Source of the DNA: Rhytidiadelphus loreus
Taxonomy: Eukaryota; Streptophyta; Bryopsida; Hypnales; Hylocomiaceae
Assembly: GCA_947034895.1 (NCBI GenBank)
Contig: OX344763.1
Location: 65,553,093 to 65,617,092 of the forward strand
DNA: 64,000 nt
Reading direction: 5' to 3'
Made by a program: the position numbers and the translations under genes. Of the stretch, positions 20,874 to 34,276 are shown one piece after another. Numbering within the stretch: the first letter of the stretch is position 1; each line of letters starts with the position of its first letter. A model generated the notes under the pieces. It was not told the DNA's origin. It saw only the letters and a list, made by a program, of their open reading frames with translations, and did no database searches.

Positions 20874-23626
20874 CTAAGACTTCCATGCTGTCATCAAAGC
20901 GTTTGTTTCTTCCCATAGCGGTGGTTCGGTTTCATCAACCTTCCAACGTAGACCTCTTTCACTGTCCCATCCTGTATAGAAGTCACAAACATCTTGATTC
21001 CTTGATGTTGGACAAAAGTATTGAATGGGCACGCAATTCGGCTTCTCAAGATTACAGTTGGGATCAGACAACGCCCTTCCAATCCAAACCGGTCGACTGT
21101 CACCATCTACGGGTCGGATTGCAACAAAATAGCCTTCAAAGAGATCCTGACCCATTCTAAAAGATGGTTGTGGGCGTCCACGCAAAGGCCCAACATAGGC
21201 CTCATCTTCTCGAAACTCTTCACGATCTTCGCCATCATCTTGTAACTGATCCTCTAGAGTTGCTTGAATTCGAGTAGTTGGCCAAAAACCGTCCTTTAAA
21301 CTAGTAGAAGCAAGTAATGGTTCTTGCAATGCCACCTTCACATCACGCCAATAGTGTACCAAATGCTCATAGCATCTTCGATATTCTCCAATAACGTCAG
21401 CATTGCACAACTTCTCCCAGTACTTTACAAAGCCAGATATACCTTTCAAAATGTCATCCACTCTTCTCATTTCCTTCAACAAAATTGGCAATGGTTCTCC
21501 ACGGGGCCACAAACTATGCCCCTCCGAATCTTCTTTCCACAACTTAATACCTCTACCATCCTCCTCTAACCAATCCACGTCAATGCACAACAATTTGTAC
21601 TTCATGACCGGACATCCCGTTGAATCTAGGTAGAACTTCACTTGTTGTGGTTTTGTGTGTCCAACAAGAGTCTCATCACCGTCCACAAATGCACCTGCAA
21701 TGAATCCTTTGAAATCGGGCACCTCTTCTATGAGGTGAGGGATAGTAGGAATGGACTCCACGTCCATGAACGACTTCATCAACATCGGGATTGTTGGAAA
21801 GTTCTCCTTCTTCAATAGCATGCTCCATCTTCCGAACAACGCATCAATGTCATCGTGTGTATGACCCACAATCATGAAGTTTACATACACTTTACAGAAG
21901 ATCTTGTTCGCAACAAGTAGAGACCAAAAACAAAAAACATATCTGTTTTTGTTGTCTCTAGTAGCATTGTCCATTTGCACATTGAAAATAGATGGCAAAG
22001 GTGTCGCTGGAACCAAGTTATTTGGTGTAGGGGGGATAGAGATGAGTTGCACATCTCTGCACCCTTAAGCACCGCTGCGAATAAATTTGTCAAGCCCGAC
22101 CCTACAAACAACTATCGAGAAGACAACTTTGGTGGCAATTCAAGATCCCACAACAACTTTGCTATAGAGCCTATGGTATAGTTTGAATCATGGGGAAAGA
22201 GGTCCAATTCGTAATGGGCATAACGGACATCAGCATGACCATGTGCAATCATGCTAGTGATAGACAAAGGCAACTTCATGAGGCCCTCAAGGTCTTTACT
22301 TTTGTGGAAGAAGACCAGGGAAGCAGTTTTGGCATGATCCATCTTGTCGTGCATGATTGTAAGGCATTCATGCGGAAAATTATGCGACTGGTAGCGATTT
22401 GCGTAGTACAACTCCCTGTGAGCACGAGCAATAGCAAAATGCTTGTCCAACCTAATGGACCACTTCATAGCAAATTGAGATCCAGCAAGAGCACCCTTCT
22501 TGAGCTCTTTCAATTTGTCACAAGTAGCGCATTGAGCAAAATTGTCTCCTGGCTTTTTCACTTCATACTCTAAGAACCTTGAAGATCGAATCTTGCTCAA
22601 GCTTGAAATTGAGACCTCCTTCAATCCAAAAGCAGCATTAATTTCATTGATTGCTTTCATCTGACCCTTCCATTGGAATGTAGCTGGTAGAATCATAGAC
22701 ACAACTTTTTCTCCAGACTTCAAAGTTCGTGTACGATGTGGCATGTGATTTGCTTCCTTGTCAAGGATGCACTTCAAAGTAGCAGTAGCTTATTCAGTGT
22801 GTTTCCTAGGCTTCACCAATCCCATATTGCCATGTGTTGTTGCCTCTCGAGCATCCTTCATGTATGTTTGGTAGCGATAGAACGTGGCCTCTGGGACCCC
22901 ATAAATATGCATCTATGCTTGCATGCACACAGGTATTTCTTCAATCATCACCATCCTTCTGCCACGTGAGTCTCGATGAACTTGTCTATGTACTTCAGTT
23001 TTCATAAAGGCTCTGTGCTTAAACGTTGAATTCCGATACATTCGTTCTTGGAAGACTCGAATTTTGTCCCTTGGAAACGGTTGAACACAATTTTGGCTGC
23101 AGCAGACTTTACTAGACACCAAGTTGATAGAGTCTTGAGTGAGTAGGTCATTTGATTTGATGGCAGTCTTGCGAGGAGGATTTCTTATGGTACTTGTGTA
23201 TGGTCTAGCAGATGTTGAAGATGGCGGGTTTAAGAAAGTTGCTTGCAATCGGTTGAAATTATCACGGGCGTCATGGTCATGCAAGCTTGTCCCACAGCAA
23301 TAGACAAGATTTATAGGCCAAGCAACTAAGGAGTACACCCGCTCTTGTGAGATATCCAATTCCGAATGTGTCTTGGAAATGAAGACTGCTACATGAGTGT
23401 CTCCAAGAGGACCATTGCTTCCAAGCACAAGGTCAGAATCCACACTATGGCAAGTACCTTCTCCAACAAGGATGCCTGCATTGTTGTATAGAGTAACGTA
23501 CTTTGTATTCCAGAGACGATGCGGAAGTCCTTCATACACTGAAATGTCAACATTCACTTCTCCGGGAATTTGGTATTCGTCATCAGAGAAGTCCATATTG
23601 TTGTCCGCTAACAAATCAGAATCCAT
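20874..23626 (-). pseudogene. DUF7869-type transposase-like gene, broken
   Basis: Reading from 23626: an acidic N-terminal region (PGEVNVDISVYEG), then YGVPEATFYRY, a cysteine block CATCDKL, HECLTIMHDKMDHA, and then the core VQMDNATRDNKNRYVF followed by VNFMIVGHTHDDIDALFGRW. The DNxxxxNKN and VGHTHxDID blocks are characteristic of DUF7869 proteins, which are common in plant and animal repeat libraries and are probably transposases with an RNase H-like fold. A C-terminal part with PVWIGRALSDPN and YTGW...GLRW follows. Disablements are TAG (22915-22913), TAA (22792-22790), TAG (22114-22112) and one frameshift near 22080. Stops excepted, the frame runs unchanged from 23626 to about 22080. Confidence 0.7.
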
Positions 23627-23771
23627 GATAACTACAAATCAAAGAAGATATTATACAGTTAGGGAAGAGGCAAACGTTGAGTTCAACAAGATGCTTGAAA
23701 AAAAAAATAAAGTGAACTTAGGTTTGCAAAAACTAATCTAGAAGATCGAATTGAAGAAATGTTTCTCCGTC

Positions 23772-24863
23772 TGCAATTCAGGTCGGTAAGAGCTGAATTG
23801 TAAAGGTGCTGATTATGTTACTACAATCATACTATATGATGGTTATAGACATTTAGTAAATCCAATCGTAATGTGATCAGGGTTTTTGCAGGTCAATTAG
23901 TGCTAAACTAGAAGTAAAATAAATTCACTGGAGATCAATTGCAACTTAGATCTAAGTGAAATCCATATGAGGAAAATGTTTTGATTCTTTAGAAAAGGTA
24001 TAATCTACAATATTTGTGTTCAATTCTTCATTAGTAGAATGTGCAGTTTAGGCCGTTACCACCTGAACTGCACATGAAGAATTTCACTAATTCTCACAGG
24101 TTCAAGACAAATAGATAAAAGACTACAATTTACTTGGAATAAAATGCTAAATAAAACTCTCGGCAATACGACCTGATTATCAAGATTAAAACAACAATCA
24201 TCATGTTGTCTAATATTTTTGTAACCAAGCCAAAACTCTACAATGTCAACATTCTCTCATAGACATTTGCAATTCAAGTGGTAGCTACCTGAATTGCACA
24301 GTCCACCATTCAACATGTGACAAAAATAACATGTTGAGACACCAATTTAACTAGGTTACATCTATGATGTACGGAGATGGAAAATGTCTAAACATATCAT
24401 ATGCCAATGCATCCAAATTTGCTCATTAAATTTTTTCTTAAATTTTTTCCCTGTTGACAATTATATATCAGAAGGTTGTGCATTTCAAGTTGATACCACC
24501 TGATTTGCACCCCGTGACCAAGAAACATACGTTACGTCTAGGCTAGGAAAGTAAAAGAGTGTATCTTATGAAGATTACGATATTCTATACAAGGTGTCAC
24601 CATTCAGGTTGATACGAGCTGATTTGCACAACCAACTAGACAAACATCCGGTATAAGCAGACATGGAAGGGAAAAAGTATATCCCAATAGGTTTAAAATT
24701 TACAATACAAGGCGTCTTAATTCAGGTTGATACGAGCTGATCTGCACAACTCACCAGATAATAATACAATATTTTTCATTAGAGGCAGATATCTAGTATT
24801 CTCAAGTGTCAAAATTATTTTATATACATTTCCAATTCAGGTCTTAGCGACTTGAACTGCGCA
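23772..24863. repeat. cluster of seven short imperfect palindromes
   Basis: Seven copies of an imperfect palindrome of about 32 nt lie at 23772, 24043, 24268, 24478, 24597, 24717 and 24831. The left arm is close to GCAATTCAGGT and the right arm to ACCTGAATTGC, around a spacer of about 8-11 nt. They are upstream of the DUF7869-type gene. The 24597 and 24717 copies sit in a local duplication with a period of about 120 bp. Confidence 0.8.
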
Positions 24864-26840
24864 ATCAACAATTAATTGTAGAATGACCCCGTGTTTTGCG
24901 GCGGGAAATGCGGATTCCTAAAGACGATCACTGTCATCCGGATAACACAATATGCCAAACAAAATGAAATCACAACAGTACTGGCCAATAATCGGGGACA
25001 AATATTTGGCTTTGATTCCAATGGACCAAGGATTCACGGTCTTGATGACCAATTCAATTGATCATTTTTTGAAAGTTGTACTTCAGATAGAGTCAAGTTT
25101 CTTACAAGTACAATCAACGAAAAACGTTACTTGGTCACAAGCTAAATGACATTTAACACAAAACTTGACTGGCATCCTTGAAAATGCATGAATCGAGTCC
25201 ATTCGAAGTCCGAGAGAGCACACTGGTATCCCGAGAGAGCACATTGAAGCCTTACAGAGCGTAGAAGAAGTCCGACAAAGCGCACAAGAAGTTTGACTGA
25301 GAGCATTGGCAGTCCAAGAAAGTACGCCGAAGTGCATCAACTCCTCACTAGATTCAGAGATGCACAAAGAAGATTTTACAGCATAAGTTCAATACAATTA
25401 TCACCTGCAAGCAAGAGACACCTTCAAAAATAATACCGTGATCTAAAACAAGAACAGCGTCGTCAAAAAATTGAAAAAAACCCCAAAAACAGTGCGCGAC
25501 CAAAGCATCACATGAAATTGCGATGGCAGTCGGAGTGCCGAAGGAGGACGTCCAGGATCGTGAGGGTCTGAGAGACCACTTGGCGGGAGAGAAGACGCGC
25601 CAAAACAATCCAAGATTTTGAATTCATGAATTTCCTTCATAGAAAAGCGGACCCGTGTTTCCGCCAAAGATTATGTTTGCTCCTGCAGCATCGTTCCAAA
25701 AATATCAAGAAGCCAGATTTTTGTAGACTAGATTCTCTTCGAGGAATTTGATGTACCTTGCCAGCAATTTGCTCGCCGGAATTCCATGCACGACTCTGCC
25801 TCCGCCAGCCTGCGGTATTTCCGAGCATACTTTTTTAACCGAAAAAGCTCAATGAAATCATGAAATTGTGGTACAATGTGGGCCAGGGCAAATTGACCCC
25901 CTTATTGCCCCGTTGTGGATGGATCGACGGATAAAGGAGCTGCGGTTTCAATCGGTTGTGTGTGTGGTCAAGTCTTCAGCCGGGCAGCCAAGCAAGAGCA
26001 GAACTCCGTTGGACACTCCAGATCCGGTTTTCTTGATATTGTCTCCCTCGCCTATGTTGTGTGTGGTACTAATTTTTTTTCCTCCTGAATGACTATTTTT
26101 TACCCTAACTTCCGCAAATTTTAGTTTCAGTTTCTTGGTTGCTTTCGATCAATGCAACAACGAAAGTTTTTCACTATCTTGGTTTCTTTTGCGTGTACAC
26201 CCATCTGCACTCAACTAGCTACATTGATTGAAAGCCCAAGCAAAACTTTTGTTGCAGCATGTGCAACACTCAAGCACATTGTCGCTACAACACCATTGTG
26301 CTCCTGAAACCGATTTATCTCTCTTAAAATTATGAGCAAGAATGAAATTGAAGCTAACTCTCATGTTCATGAGATTGTCACAAAATTCAATGTGGTATGC
26401 GAAATATTTGCTAGAATCGATACACTCCATACACTCCACTTTCATCGTGAATTTTCAGTCTCCATTGGTGAGACACCTGCATTTGCAATCCACAAACTAC
26501 AAATTGCTCTACGACAGTCACCAATCGCATACGCAGCGACGATTGCAACAGATTGTTAGCAAGATTGGATTATGAGTTTAATAACATGGCTCGTGCTCCA
26601 CATTAACAATACCAAGAATCCGGTGCTTGTATTCAAAGTGAATACATAAATATTAATCATCGTTCGTATTACATATGAACATATAAAAATCCATTGGCAC
26701 AGGCATTTAAATTTTAAGGAAAAACCATGAGCCACATATAAAACTTTCTTCCAAATAAGTGACCATGTGCACGTCAATGTCCATTTTACAAAGTTTTCCA
26801 CATGATTGTGTGTGTTCTTCAAGTTCTTGAATTTGGATGG
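24864..26840. other. 5' flank of the DUF7869-type pseudogene; no supported gene
   Basis: Scattered short open frames only. At about 25195-25345 there is a degenerate minisatellite of roughly 25-27 bp (variants of TCCGAGAGAGCACA). The more GC-balanced 25440-25830 could be an old 5' exon or promoter region of the minus-strand gene, but no protein or promoter motif supports this. Confidence 0.35.
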
Positions 26841-26844
26841 CCTT

Positions 26845-27680
26845 GTGCATAAAAATAAAAATTAGGCCACGAACCTAGCCCTAAACTTTAATGTCCAACA
26901 AAATGTAATCTCATGAAATTCACGTAAAAAAAAATGGGAAACATGTTGTGCAAGTTGCAATTATTCATAAAGTCACGAATTCAAAAAAAATTGCAAAAGG
27001 TGGTCACTTGAAATGACCTCGTATGTGAAAGTAAAAATTGGGGCATGAACCTAGCCCTGTACTTTAATGTCCAAAAAAATGTAATCTCATGAAATTCATG
27101 TAAAAAAAAATGGGAAACATGTTGTGCAAGTTGCAATTATTCATAAAGTCACGAATTCAAAAAAATTTGCAATAGGTGGTCACTTGAAATGACCTTGAAT
27201 GTACGTGAAAGTAAAAATTGGGGCATGAACCTAGCCCTGTACTTTAATGCCCAAAAAAATGTAATCTCATCAAATTCACGTAAAAAAAATGGGAATCAAG
27301 TTGTGCAAGTTGCAATTTTTCCTATAATATATGAAGCAATTTTATGCCACACACATTGTCTTTAGAAAAACAATTACTCAATGGGCTATTATTCATTATT
27401 TCAAGGATTCAAAAAAAATTGCAATTGGTGGTCACTTTGAATGACCACCAAATGTGAAAGTAAAATTTGTGGTATGAACTTAGCCCTCTCCTTTAATGTC
27501 CCAAAAATGTAATCTCATGAAATTCACGTAAAAAAAAATGGGAAACATGTTGTGCAAGTTGCAATTATTCATAAAGTCACGAATTCAAAAAAAATTGCAA
27601 TTGGTGGTCACTTTGAATAACCTTGTATGTGAAAGTAAAAATTGGGTCATAAACCTAGCCATGTACTTTAGCTATATGTA
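26845..27680. repeat. tandem repeat of about 178 bp, four to five units
   Basis: Units recur with the landmarks AACCTAGCCCT (near 26871, 27048, 27226, and degraded near 27479 and 27652), TGTAATCTCATGAAATTCACG, CATGTTGTGCAAGTTGC and GGTGGTCACTT. The third unit carries an extra segment at about 27318-27405. Confidence 0.85.
27318..27405 (+). repeat. dispersed repeat segment, inverted copy at 42660-42745
   Basis: The segment inserted in the third 178-bp unit (CTATAATATATGAAGCAATT, then ACAATTACTCAATGGGCTATT) is almost identical, as reverse complement, to 42660-42745. A recent insertion or sequence transfer is likely. Confidence 0.8.
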
Positions 27681-28439
27681 GATGTAAGACTCTAATTTAT
27701 TTTTAAACACCTCTATTGAAATAAGGCTATTTTACTTTTTTAAATGCATACCATTTGACAAATTGAAGATTGTAGTGTTTTGTTTTTCTACATAGTGTAA
27801 GAGGATTAGTATTGTTGTTCTAGGTAATTCTTGAAAAAATAGAAAGCTATATGTTTTAGAAGCAATCTTAGGAAAGAAGCTTTCAGAAACTTTATGTTAG
27901 GATTGTTTATGAATTCATCTTTGACAATCAAGAAAGATAAACAATTCCACGTGATTGAGTTACTTTTGTATTATCAATATTTTAGTTGGAATTGGATTTA
28001 GGAAAACCTATCTAGAACTTTAAGAAAGTGAAAGATTTGTAGTAAAGGTTCATTTTACTTCTCATAAAATTAAAAGAAGTGGAATAAAGTTTCCTTTCAC
28101 TTTTGAAAAACATAGAAAAACTATAATGAATTTCTCCTTTCCTTTTCAAAAAAATAAAAGGACTACAATGTAAAACGTTGCTTTCACTTATAGATTTAAG
28201 TATTTAAATTGAATTGAAAGCACCATAGAAAATATAACCTATGAAATGCATTAAAAAATACAGTTGATGGTCATTATTGTTTCATTTTAGTAATTAAAGT
28301 TAAATGAAGCACATTAATGTATATAACAACATAAAACAATTGACTTCAACAAAGGTAATTATCGATTACAATAGGGCTTGGATTAAGGTAGTATGCTCTA
28401 AAAGCAACCATGTAAGGGCTGGTCCACCTTTTTAATAGG

Positions 28440-28800
28440 TTACCATGTATAGAAATATTTTTCAATCATTTTCAAAAGAAGAAAAGTAGATGTGGAACCT
28501 AACACAAGTGGTTATGTATTTATCAAAGCATCTTTGAATTACTTATAAATTTTCAAAGATTTGGGGCATAGGCTCCTATTTGTGACCTCCCAAAATCCAT
28601 CTCCTTGCAACTTGTAAAGAGATGTGTGGAAATCGAAGACAATGATAGGTTCTTGCAATAGAAAAATAAATTTTCCTTGATTTATTCATTTGCTACAGTG
28701 GTCCGTTTAAGAATCACTCATTATTTCTTCTTCAACTAATACTAGGGTCCATTTGAAGAAGATGGATGCATTTAGAGTGTACTACTAGACTAGTTGGAAG
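28440..28800 (+). repeat. third copy of the inverted-repeat arm
   Basis: Aligns with about 1-300 (landmarks ACACAAGTGGTT, TTGAATTACTTATAAATTTTC, CATAGGCTCCTATTTGTGACC). It is a solo arm, which shows that the arm sequence is a dispersed repeat family. Confidence 0.75.
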
Positions 28801-31555
28801 GACCTTGAAAAAATGGAATTACTAATCATCTTCTACTTTTGCAATATTGTTTGAATACAAATTTAATACATTGTAGTAAGGGTTTAGCACTTATAATATA
28901 TAGGTAATTCCGGTAAGATTTTACTTCTCTGGAGGTGCAGCCAGATAATTTACCGGATTTGTAGGCGGAAACAGTAGGAGTAGAGGGAACTGTCACATGT
29001 ATCCAATAAATTCCTTTATGAGAACAGGCAATTGTAAATTCCTTGTTTTTTACCGGGTGATACCAACCCCAGCTACTTTTGAGGCGCATCCGCAGTCCGC
29101 ATCTGCTTCCGCATCCGAGCTTCTCTGTTTGGTCCGGTGCCCCAGAAACTTGTGTCTGTAACCACATTGATTCCTTCAGCCAGTTTGTTGCGCGGGGAGT
29201 TGGAGTGAAGCCTTCTGCGCTTCTCATTGACGACAAAAAGGGGGAGCACAAGAACTGTAGTGGTGGGAGCTTTTAGAGTTTGGATTTTTTTTCGCTTGGA
29301 AGTGAGGGTCACGAAGCTGCAAAGTGGAGGTTGCGGAGCTGCAAAGTCAGGTCGCGGAGGTGCGAAGTGGAGGTCGTGGAGCTGCAGAGTTAGGTCGTGG
29401 AGGTGCGAAGTTTGGAAGTTCAAAGGTTCGTCCCGAGCAAATCTTTGAGAAACATTTTGTGTTTGTGGTTCGTTGTCAATTCAGTTTTATTGAAGCTTCC
29501 GATGTGCTTGAGATATTGTTTTTCTTGATTTCTTGAGTGACTGTAGGGACTTCTGTGGTGACGGTGTTGCTTGTGTGTAAGTTTGTTGCCTGCGGTGTGC
29601 CTTTCATATTTGATTTTTGTTGAGTTTTTTTGAGTGACGCTAGGATTTACGGTACAAATTTGGTTTTTGTTGTGCTTTTCTGAGCGACGCTAGGGTTTAC
29701 GGTACAGATTTGGTTTCTGTTGTGCTCGGGTTTAGTGTGCTCATGGTTTCACCTGTCCGTCTCTTGCTAGTTGTGACCCGAACCCCAAACGTCAACTTCC
29801 TCCATCTCTTGTGAGAGTCAGAGTCCCTGAGAACTAAGGTCCAAAAAAAACTGAACTAAGGTGGAAGCATCCTCAGGTTCACGGAAGCTTTTTTAACATT
29901 CCGGTCATCATAGTTAGGTTCACCGCAAGCTTTTTCTAAGGTTATGGCTCGCAGTAGTCGATGTTGTGTAAACTTTGAGCAATCACAAATGCATGCAATT
30001 TGTTACCAACTGTGTCCCGGAAGATGTCGTTTAGAATGCATGAATCTCTAGTCGAATTACAGCATTAGCTAGAACTTTGAATTCCCCAGCATAGTCATCT
30101 TCTGTATTGGTCAGTTGGATGGTTGTACAGATGTGGTTTAGATTCCTGGCACGATTTCGTGCATGAAGTAGTTGCGATCGGAGTATATTTGAATCTGAGA
30201 ATCGCCAAATGTTCAATATCATGTAGAACTTACTACATTTGGATTGTGAGAAATCCTTGCACTTTTCTATGTTGCTACATACAGAGGAAATTTTTTTTTT
30301 CTAGTTTGTAACTAAAGTCTTTGTCATCTACTTGAATGTATCATCTCCTTATCCTTTTGGAGAACTGAGGATTCCAGTTTTGATTTGAATTTGCGATTCT
30401 AATTTTGCAAAATGTTGGGACATTGAACTGAAGCCAACTTGAAATCACAGTCTTTAGGTGTGAGGTAGGAAAGTCTTTGGAGGACAAGGAAAGTCTTGGA
30501 TTGCCAGTTCGAGTACCTCAATACCTTCGAACCTTTGTACTTCCCTCTCGATTTCCAGGCACACGCCATGTTACAAACTTTATGAAATGCATGCATAACC
30601 CTATTGCACTGAAGTATTTAGTGTTGACTATATGTTTACTATGACCAGGCAATTCTAAGGTATACTGATCTTGTATGAAATCCACCTCTTGAAGATCTTA
30701 GTAGTTAAGTTTGTTATACGAACAATTTACGCATGAATGAACGGAGGCAATATTATATGCTTTTCAGATTCGGTGTCAAATGACTACATGACATACATGC
30801 TATGGTAATTTCCAACAAATGTCACTTGTTTTGTTTGCAGCACGCTTGTCACCTCTAGCCTTCTCAAGGTCTTTGTTGTGTTTTCACCGACTAACCCAAC
30901 TCGTCATCTCCTGCAGAACGTCAGTTTCCGATTTTGAGGGAGCGTGAGCGTCGTTGTTGCATTCTCGAGGTGAAGCAGTTTCATACTTCAATCATTTCTT
31001 TTGAGCTATGTACAGGATTCAAAAGTCTGGTTAGAGGCGCGATTGTATCTTGTGGTTTCCATTGTGTGCATGGATTTCTTAACGTTGCTAATCGAATCCT
31101 AGATAACTCGTTATTTACTCATTGTTTGTTTTCCGTAGGTCTCAGGAAGGGTCCGGATATTTTTGTGATCAGGTGGCCGGAACTCTAAATGTGAAGCTTA
31201 AATTCCGAGACTTCTCAAGCTTGAATTGTGAGTTTGAAGCTGAATCTAAAGTCTAAGTCGGAAGCTGAAGTCGGAGTCTTAAGCAGAATGTGATGCTTGA
31301 ATTTTGAGTCTTTTGCTCAGGCTTGCAAGCACTTAATTCCGTGGTTTGGCAGTTGCATTTCTTTGAATTACAAGATTGTGAACAACGTGATCAATACGCA
31401 GTTCTAGTTCTCCGTCCTTGCCTGTCCCTTCTTGTTCTCTATTACTGCATAATTAATAAGTTATCCGAATATTGTTGATCGTCCATTTTCTGTAAAACAT
31501 TTTCTGTTATCCAGGTATTTTTTAGATCTGTAAAACATTGCGTTGCAGTCTCGCG
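28801..31555. other. region without a supported gene; small tandem repeats
   Basis: At about 29310-29410 there is a GC-richer minisatellite (variants of AGGTCGTGGAGCTGC and GGAGGTGCGAAGT). At about 29630-29735 a unit of roughly 52 bp (TGAGYGACGCTAGGRTTTACGG) is duplicated. I cannot identify a protein. Part of this could be 5' untranslated sequence of the ParB-like gene downstream. Confidence 0.4.
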
Positions 31556-31556
31556 C

Positions 31557-32470
31557 GATTCAGGTGGGGTAGACCTGAAATGCACAAGTTATACTCTAGC
31601 ATTTTTAGTAAAGAAATAAAGTCGATAGCAAAAGCAACACAACAGAAAGATTTCCAGCCTTGTATAATTCAGGTGGCATCAACCTAAACTGCACAAGCAC
31701 AGTCGATTGCTATTATAAAAATACATTAAAAATATTAACATAGAAATTGATAGAAAAAAAGAACATAGTCATAGCAAAAAAAGACCACAGAAAGCATCAT
31801 AGAGCTAGTGTACAATTCAAGTAGCAAGGACCTAATATGTACAAAAAAAAATTCCAGTTGCAATAATCTCATGCTCATCCGTCACAGACTAGAGGACACA
31901 TCCAACAACAATCACAAAAAAAGACTCTAACAACCCACATCTAATTGATCAATTATTTTTGAATATACATGAGAAAAAACTAGCAATCATCAGGTCTGGA
32001 CCGAGCAGTTAAAGCTATACTCTAGCATTTTTAATCAAAAAATAACAAGGACAACAAAAACAACACAACAAAAAGAATTCAAGCCTTAGGTAATTCAGGT
32101 GGCATCAACCTGAACTGCACAAGCATAGAACAACGCTAATCAATAAATACATTTACAATATAAACTATTTAGCAATTGCCTAAAAAATCAAAACAAAGCC
32201 ATAGCAAAAAAGATCACAGTAAGGGTCACATAGCTAGTGTGCAATTCAGATAGTAAAGACCTAATATGCAAATAAAAAAAATTTAAGTTGCGATAATATA
32301 ATACTCATCCTTCAAAGACTAGAGGACACATGTAATAGCAAATACATACAAAGATTTTAACGAACCATAATTAATTGATAATTTATTCATAAATAGACAA
32401 AATAAAAAACAATTAAACAACAAGTCCGAAGCGAGCAATTCAGGTTGCACCCACCTAAATTGCGCACGTA
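31557..32470. repeat. 425-bp direct duplication carrying six palindromes
   Basis: About 31590-31985 and 32015-32425 are diverged direct copies (landmarks TATACTCTAGCATTTTTA, AATTCAGGTGGCATCAACCT, GACTAGAGGACACAT). Each copy holds two of the short palindromes (31664, 31810; 32090, 32239); others lie at 31557 and 32435. The block ends about 130 bp before the start of the ParB-like gene. Confidence 0.85.
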
Positions 32471-34035
32471 AATATCCTCTAGAAAAAATAGGTTGTCATT
32501 CCAAGTTCCCTTCAACAAAGCTCAAAAAATCTATCAAAACAAAAACATGTTAAAAAATGGTTAGTAAAATAAACTCTAATTTCTATTTATTTTGCAACAT
32601 GGAGGACCAAGTCGAAAATCTAAACGCGTACTTCAAAAGGAGCACAACAAAGACTCCTGAAGTCGAAGATGAGGATGAGATGATGGACGATGGAGATTAC
32701 TGGGAGTTCAAGGACCCTAAGCAAGTGAAATCCTGGGGTCTAGCAATGATTCCTTTCACGGACCACTTTCACTTTAATATGAAGTACACAAAGGCTCAAA
32801 TTTATATTCTAATCTTGTTTGATGAGAGAGTGAAGGACATCATCCACGACATTTATCCACAAATTCTCATACGATGTGTCACAACAAAGACGGGATTGCT
32901 GAGCATTGAACAATATCACTTCACCATTCTCGTAAACTCCGACAAGATCACCTTCAACATGATGCCCCTTCTCAAGAGTTTAGAACCCACTCCATATAGC
33001 AATGAAATTAAACAATTGGAGAAGAAGGTGGACGAAGGGTATTACTACAATCATGATGGATCACCGTTGACCGGGAAGAGACTATGTGAAAAATTACGAC
33101 TGTTGTTAAACTCCTTCGAGGTCCTCAAGGAAAAGCACGCAATGCAAAAGTCTTTCATGGCATCTCGCACAATCTCAGTGGAAACAACAAGCCAAGCAGG
33201 AAGTCAACTCTCTATGGGGAACCAAGGGGTTGGATCACAGGGTCGAGGTACAAGGAACAAAAAACCTCCACTAACACATGGAGCACGAGGAAGTCCCCTG
33301 GCGTCAACGTCTGCCAAAAAGCATATAGACCGGACATCAGAACAATCTGGACAAGGAGAGTTGAGCTACGTGGACATGATGCTTAATGTTCTACAGGCAT
33401 TAAATATTGAGCGGAAACCAAATTACAAGGTCGTCAGTGCGATGTATTGAAGGTATTGGGAAACATGCTCAAGCACATACGTTCTTCCTACTGATGTGAA
33501 TAAAGAACTTCCACTAAAGCAACTCATTCAAGCACCACCAGAGTTCAACATACGGGTTCTTGAAGACAAAATGGTGAGGGACATGATGAATTGGCTTATC
33601 AACATTCCTGACAAGAGTGCTAAGCAAACCCTCTACGTCATGCCCGTTAATCAAGTGCAAAAGCCGGAGAGGTGGGAAGACATTGCAAATGGTCAATTCT
33701 ACATCATCAACGGTCAGCACAGCGTTGTGGCAAGCAGGTTGATGTTGGATGAAGAAAGCAGAATTGATAGAGAGACTAGCAAGCAATTTGAGAAGTGGAA
33801 TTGCTTCATTGTTTGGTCTGATAATGCTGAGCAATTGCGGTCAATTTCGGCTTACTATAACCGCACCAATCACTTCTAGGCGATCCAACCATCATGAGCA
33901 ACAAACATTCTCGGAGCCCAGACAATGTGGGTGAAGATGGGGAGTCCAAAAAATCCCAAAGAGGCAGCTACAGTGGGGACTGTGCAAATTACAAAAAGAA
34001 CTAGAGAATCAATGCGAGAGACTTCAAAATTTAGG

Positions 34036-34276
34036 GTGTGTAATTCAGGTCCCTTAGAGCTGAATTGCTCAATTGTTTTTTGCATTGTAATTAGATGTGC
34101 AAATCAGGTCTCGTAGAGCTGAATTGCTCAATTGTTTTTTGCATTGTAATTAGGTGTGCAGATCAGGTCTCGTAGAGCTGAATTACTCAATTGTTTTCTG
34201 CTTTGAAATTGTTTTTAACTACATTAGACTTCTTTAAAACTTGACATTTGATTCTCAAGTGCTAAACTTCATGCAG
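34036..34276 (+). other. intron 1 with three tandem palindromes
   Basis: GT at 34036 and TGCAG at 34272-34276. It contains a 60-bp unit three times; each unit has the palindrome (starts 34037, 34097, 34157) with right arm GAGCTGAATTGCTC, followed by AATTGTTTT(T/C)TGC. The first palindrome begins within the splice donor. Confidence 0.7.

Noticed and set aside
28826..29423. Frames around the 29.3 kb minisatellite
   Set aside because: They are short, overlap on both strands, and are created by the GC-richer tandem repeat.
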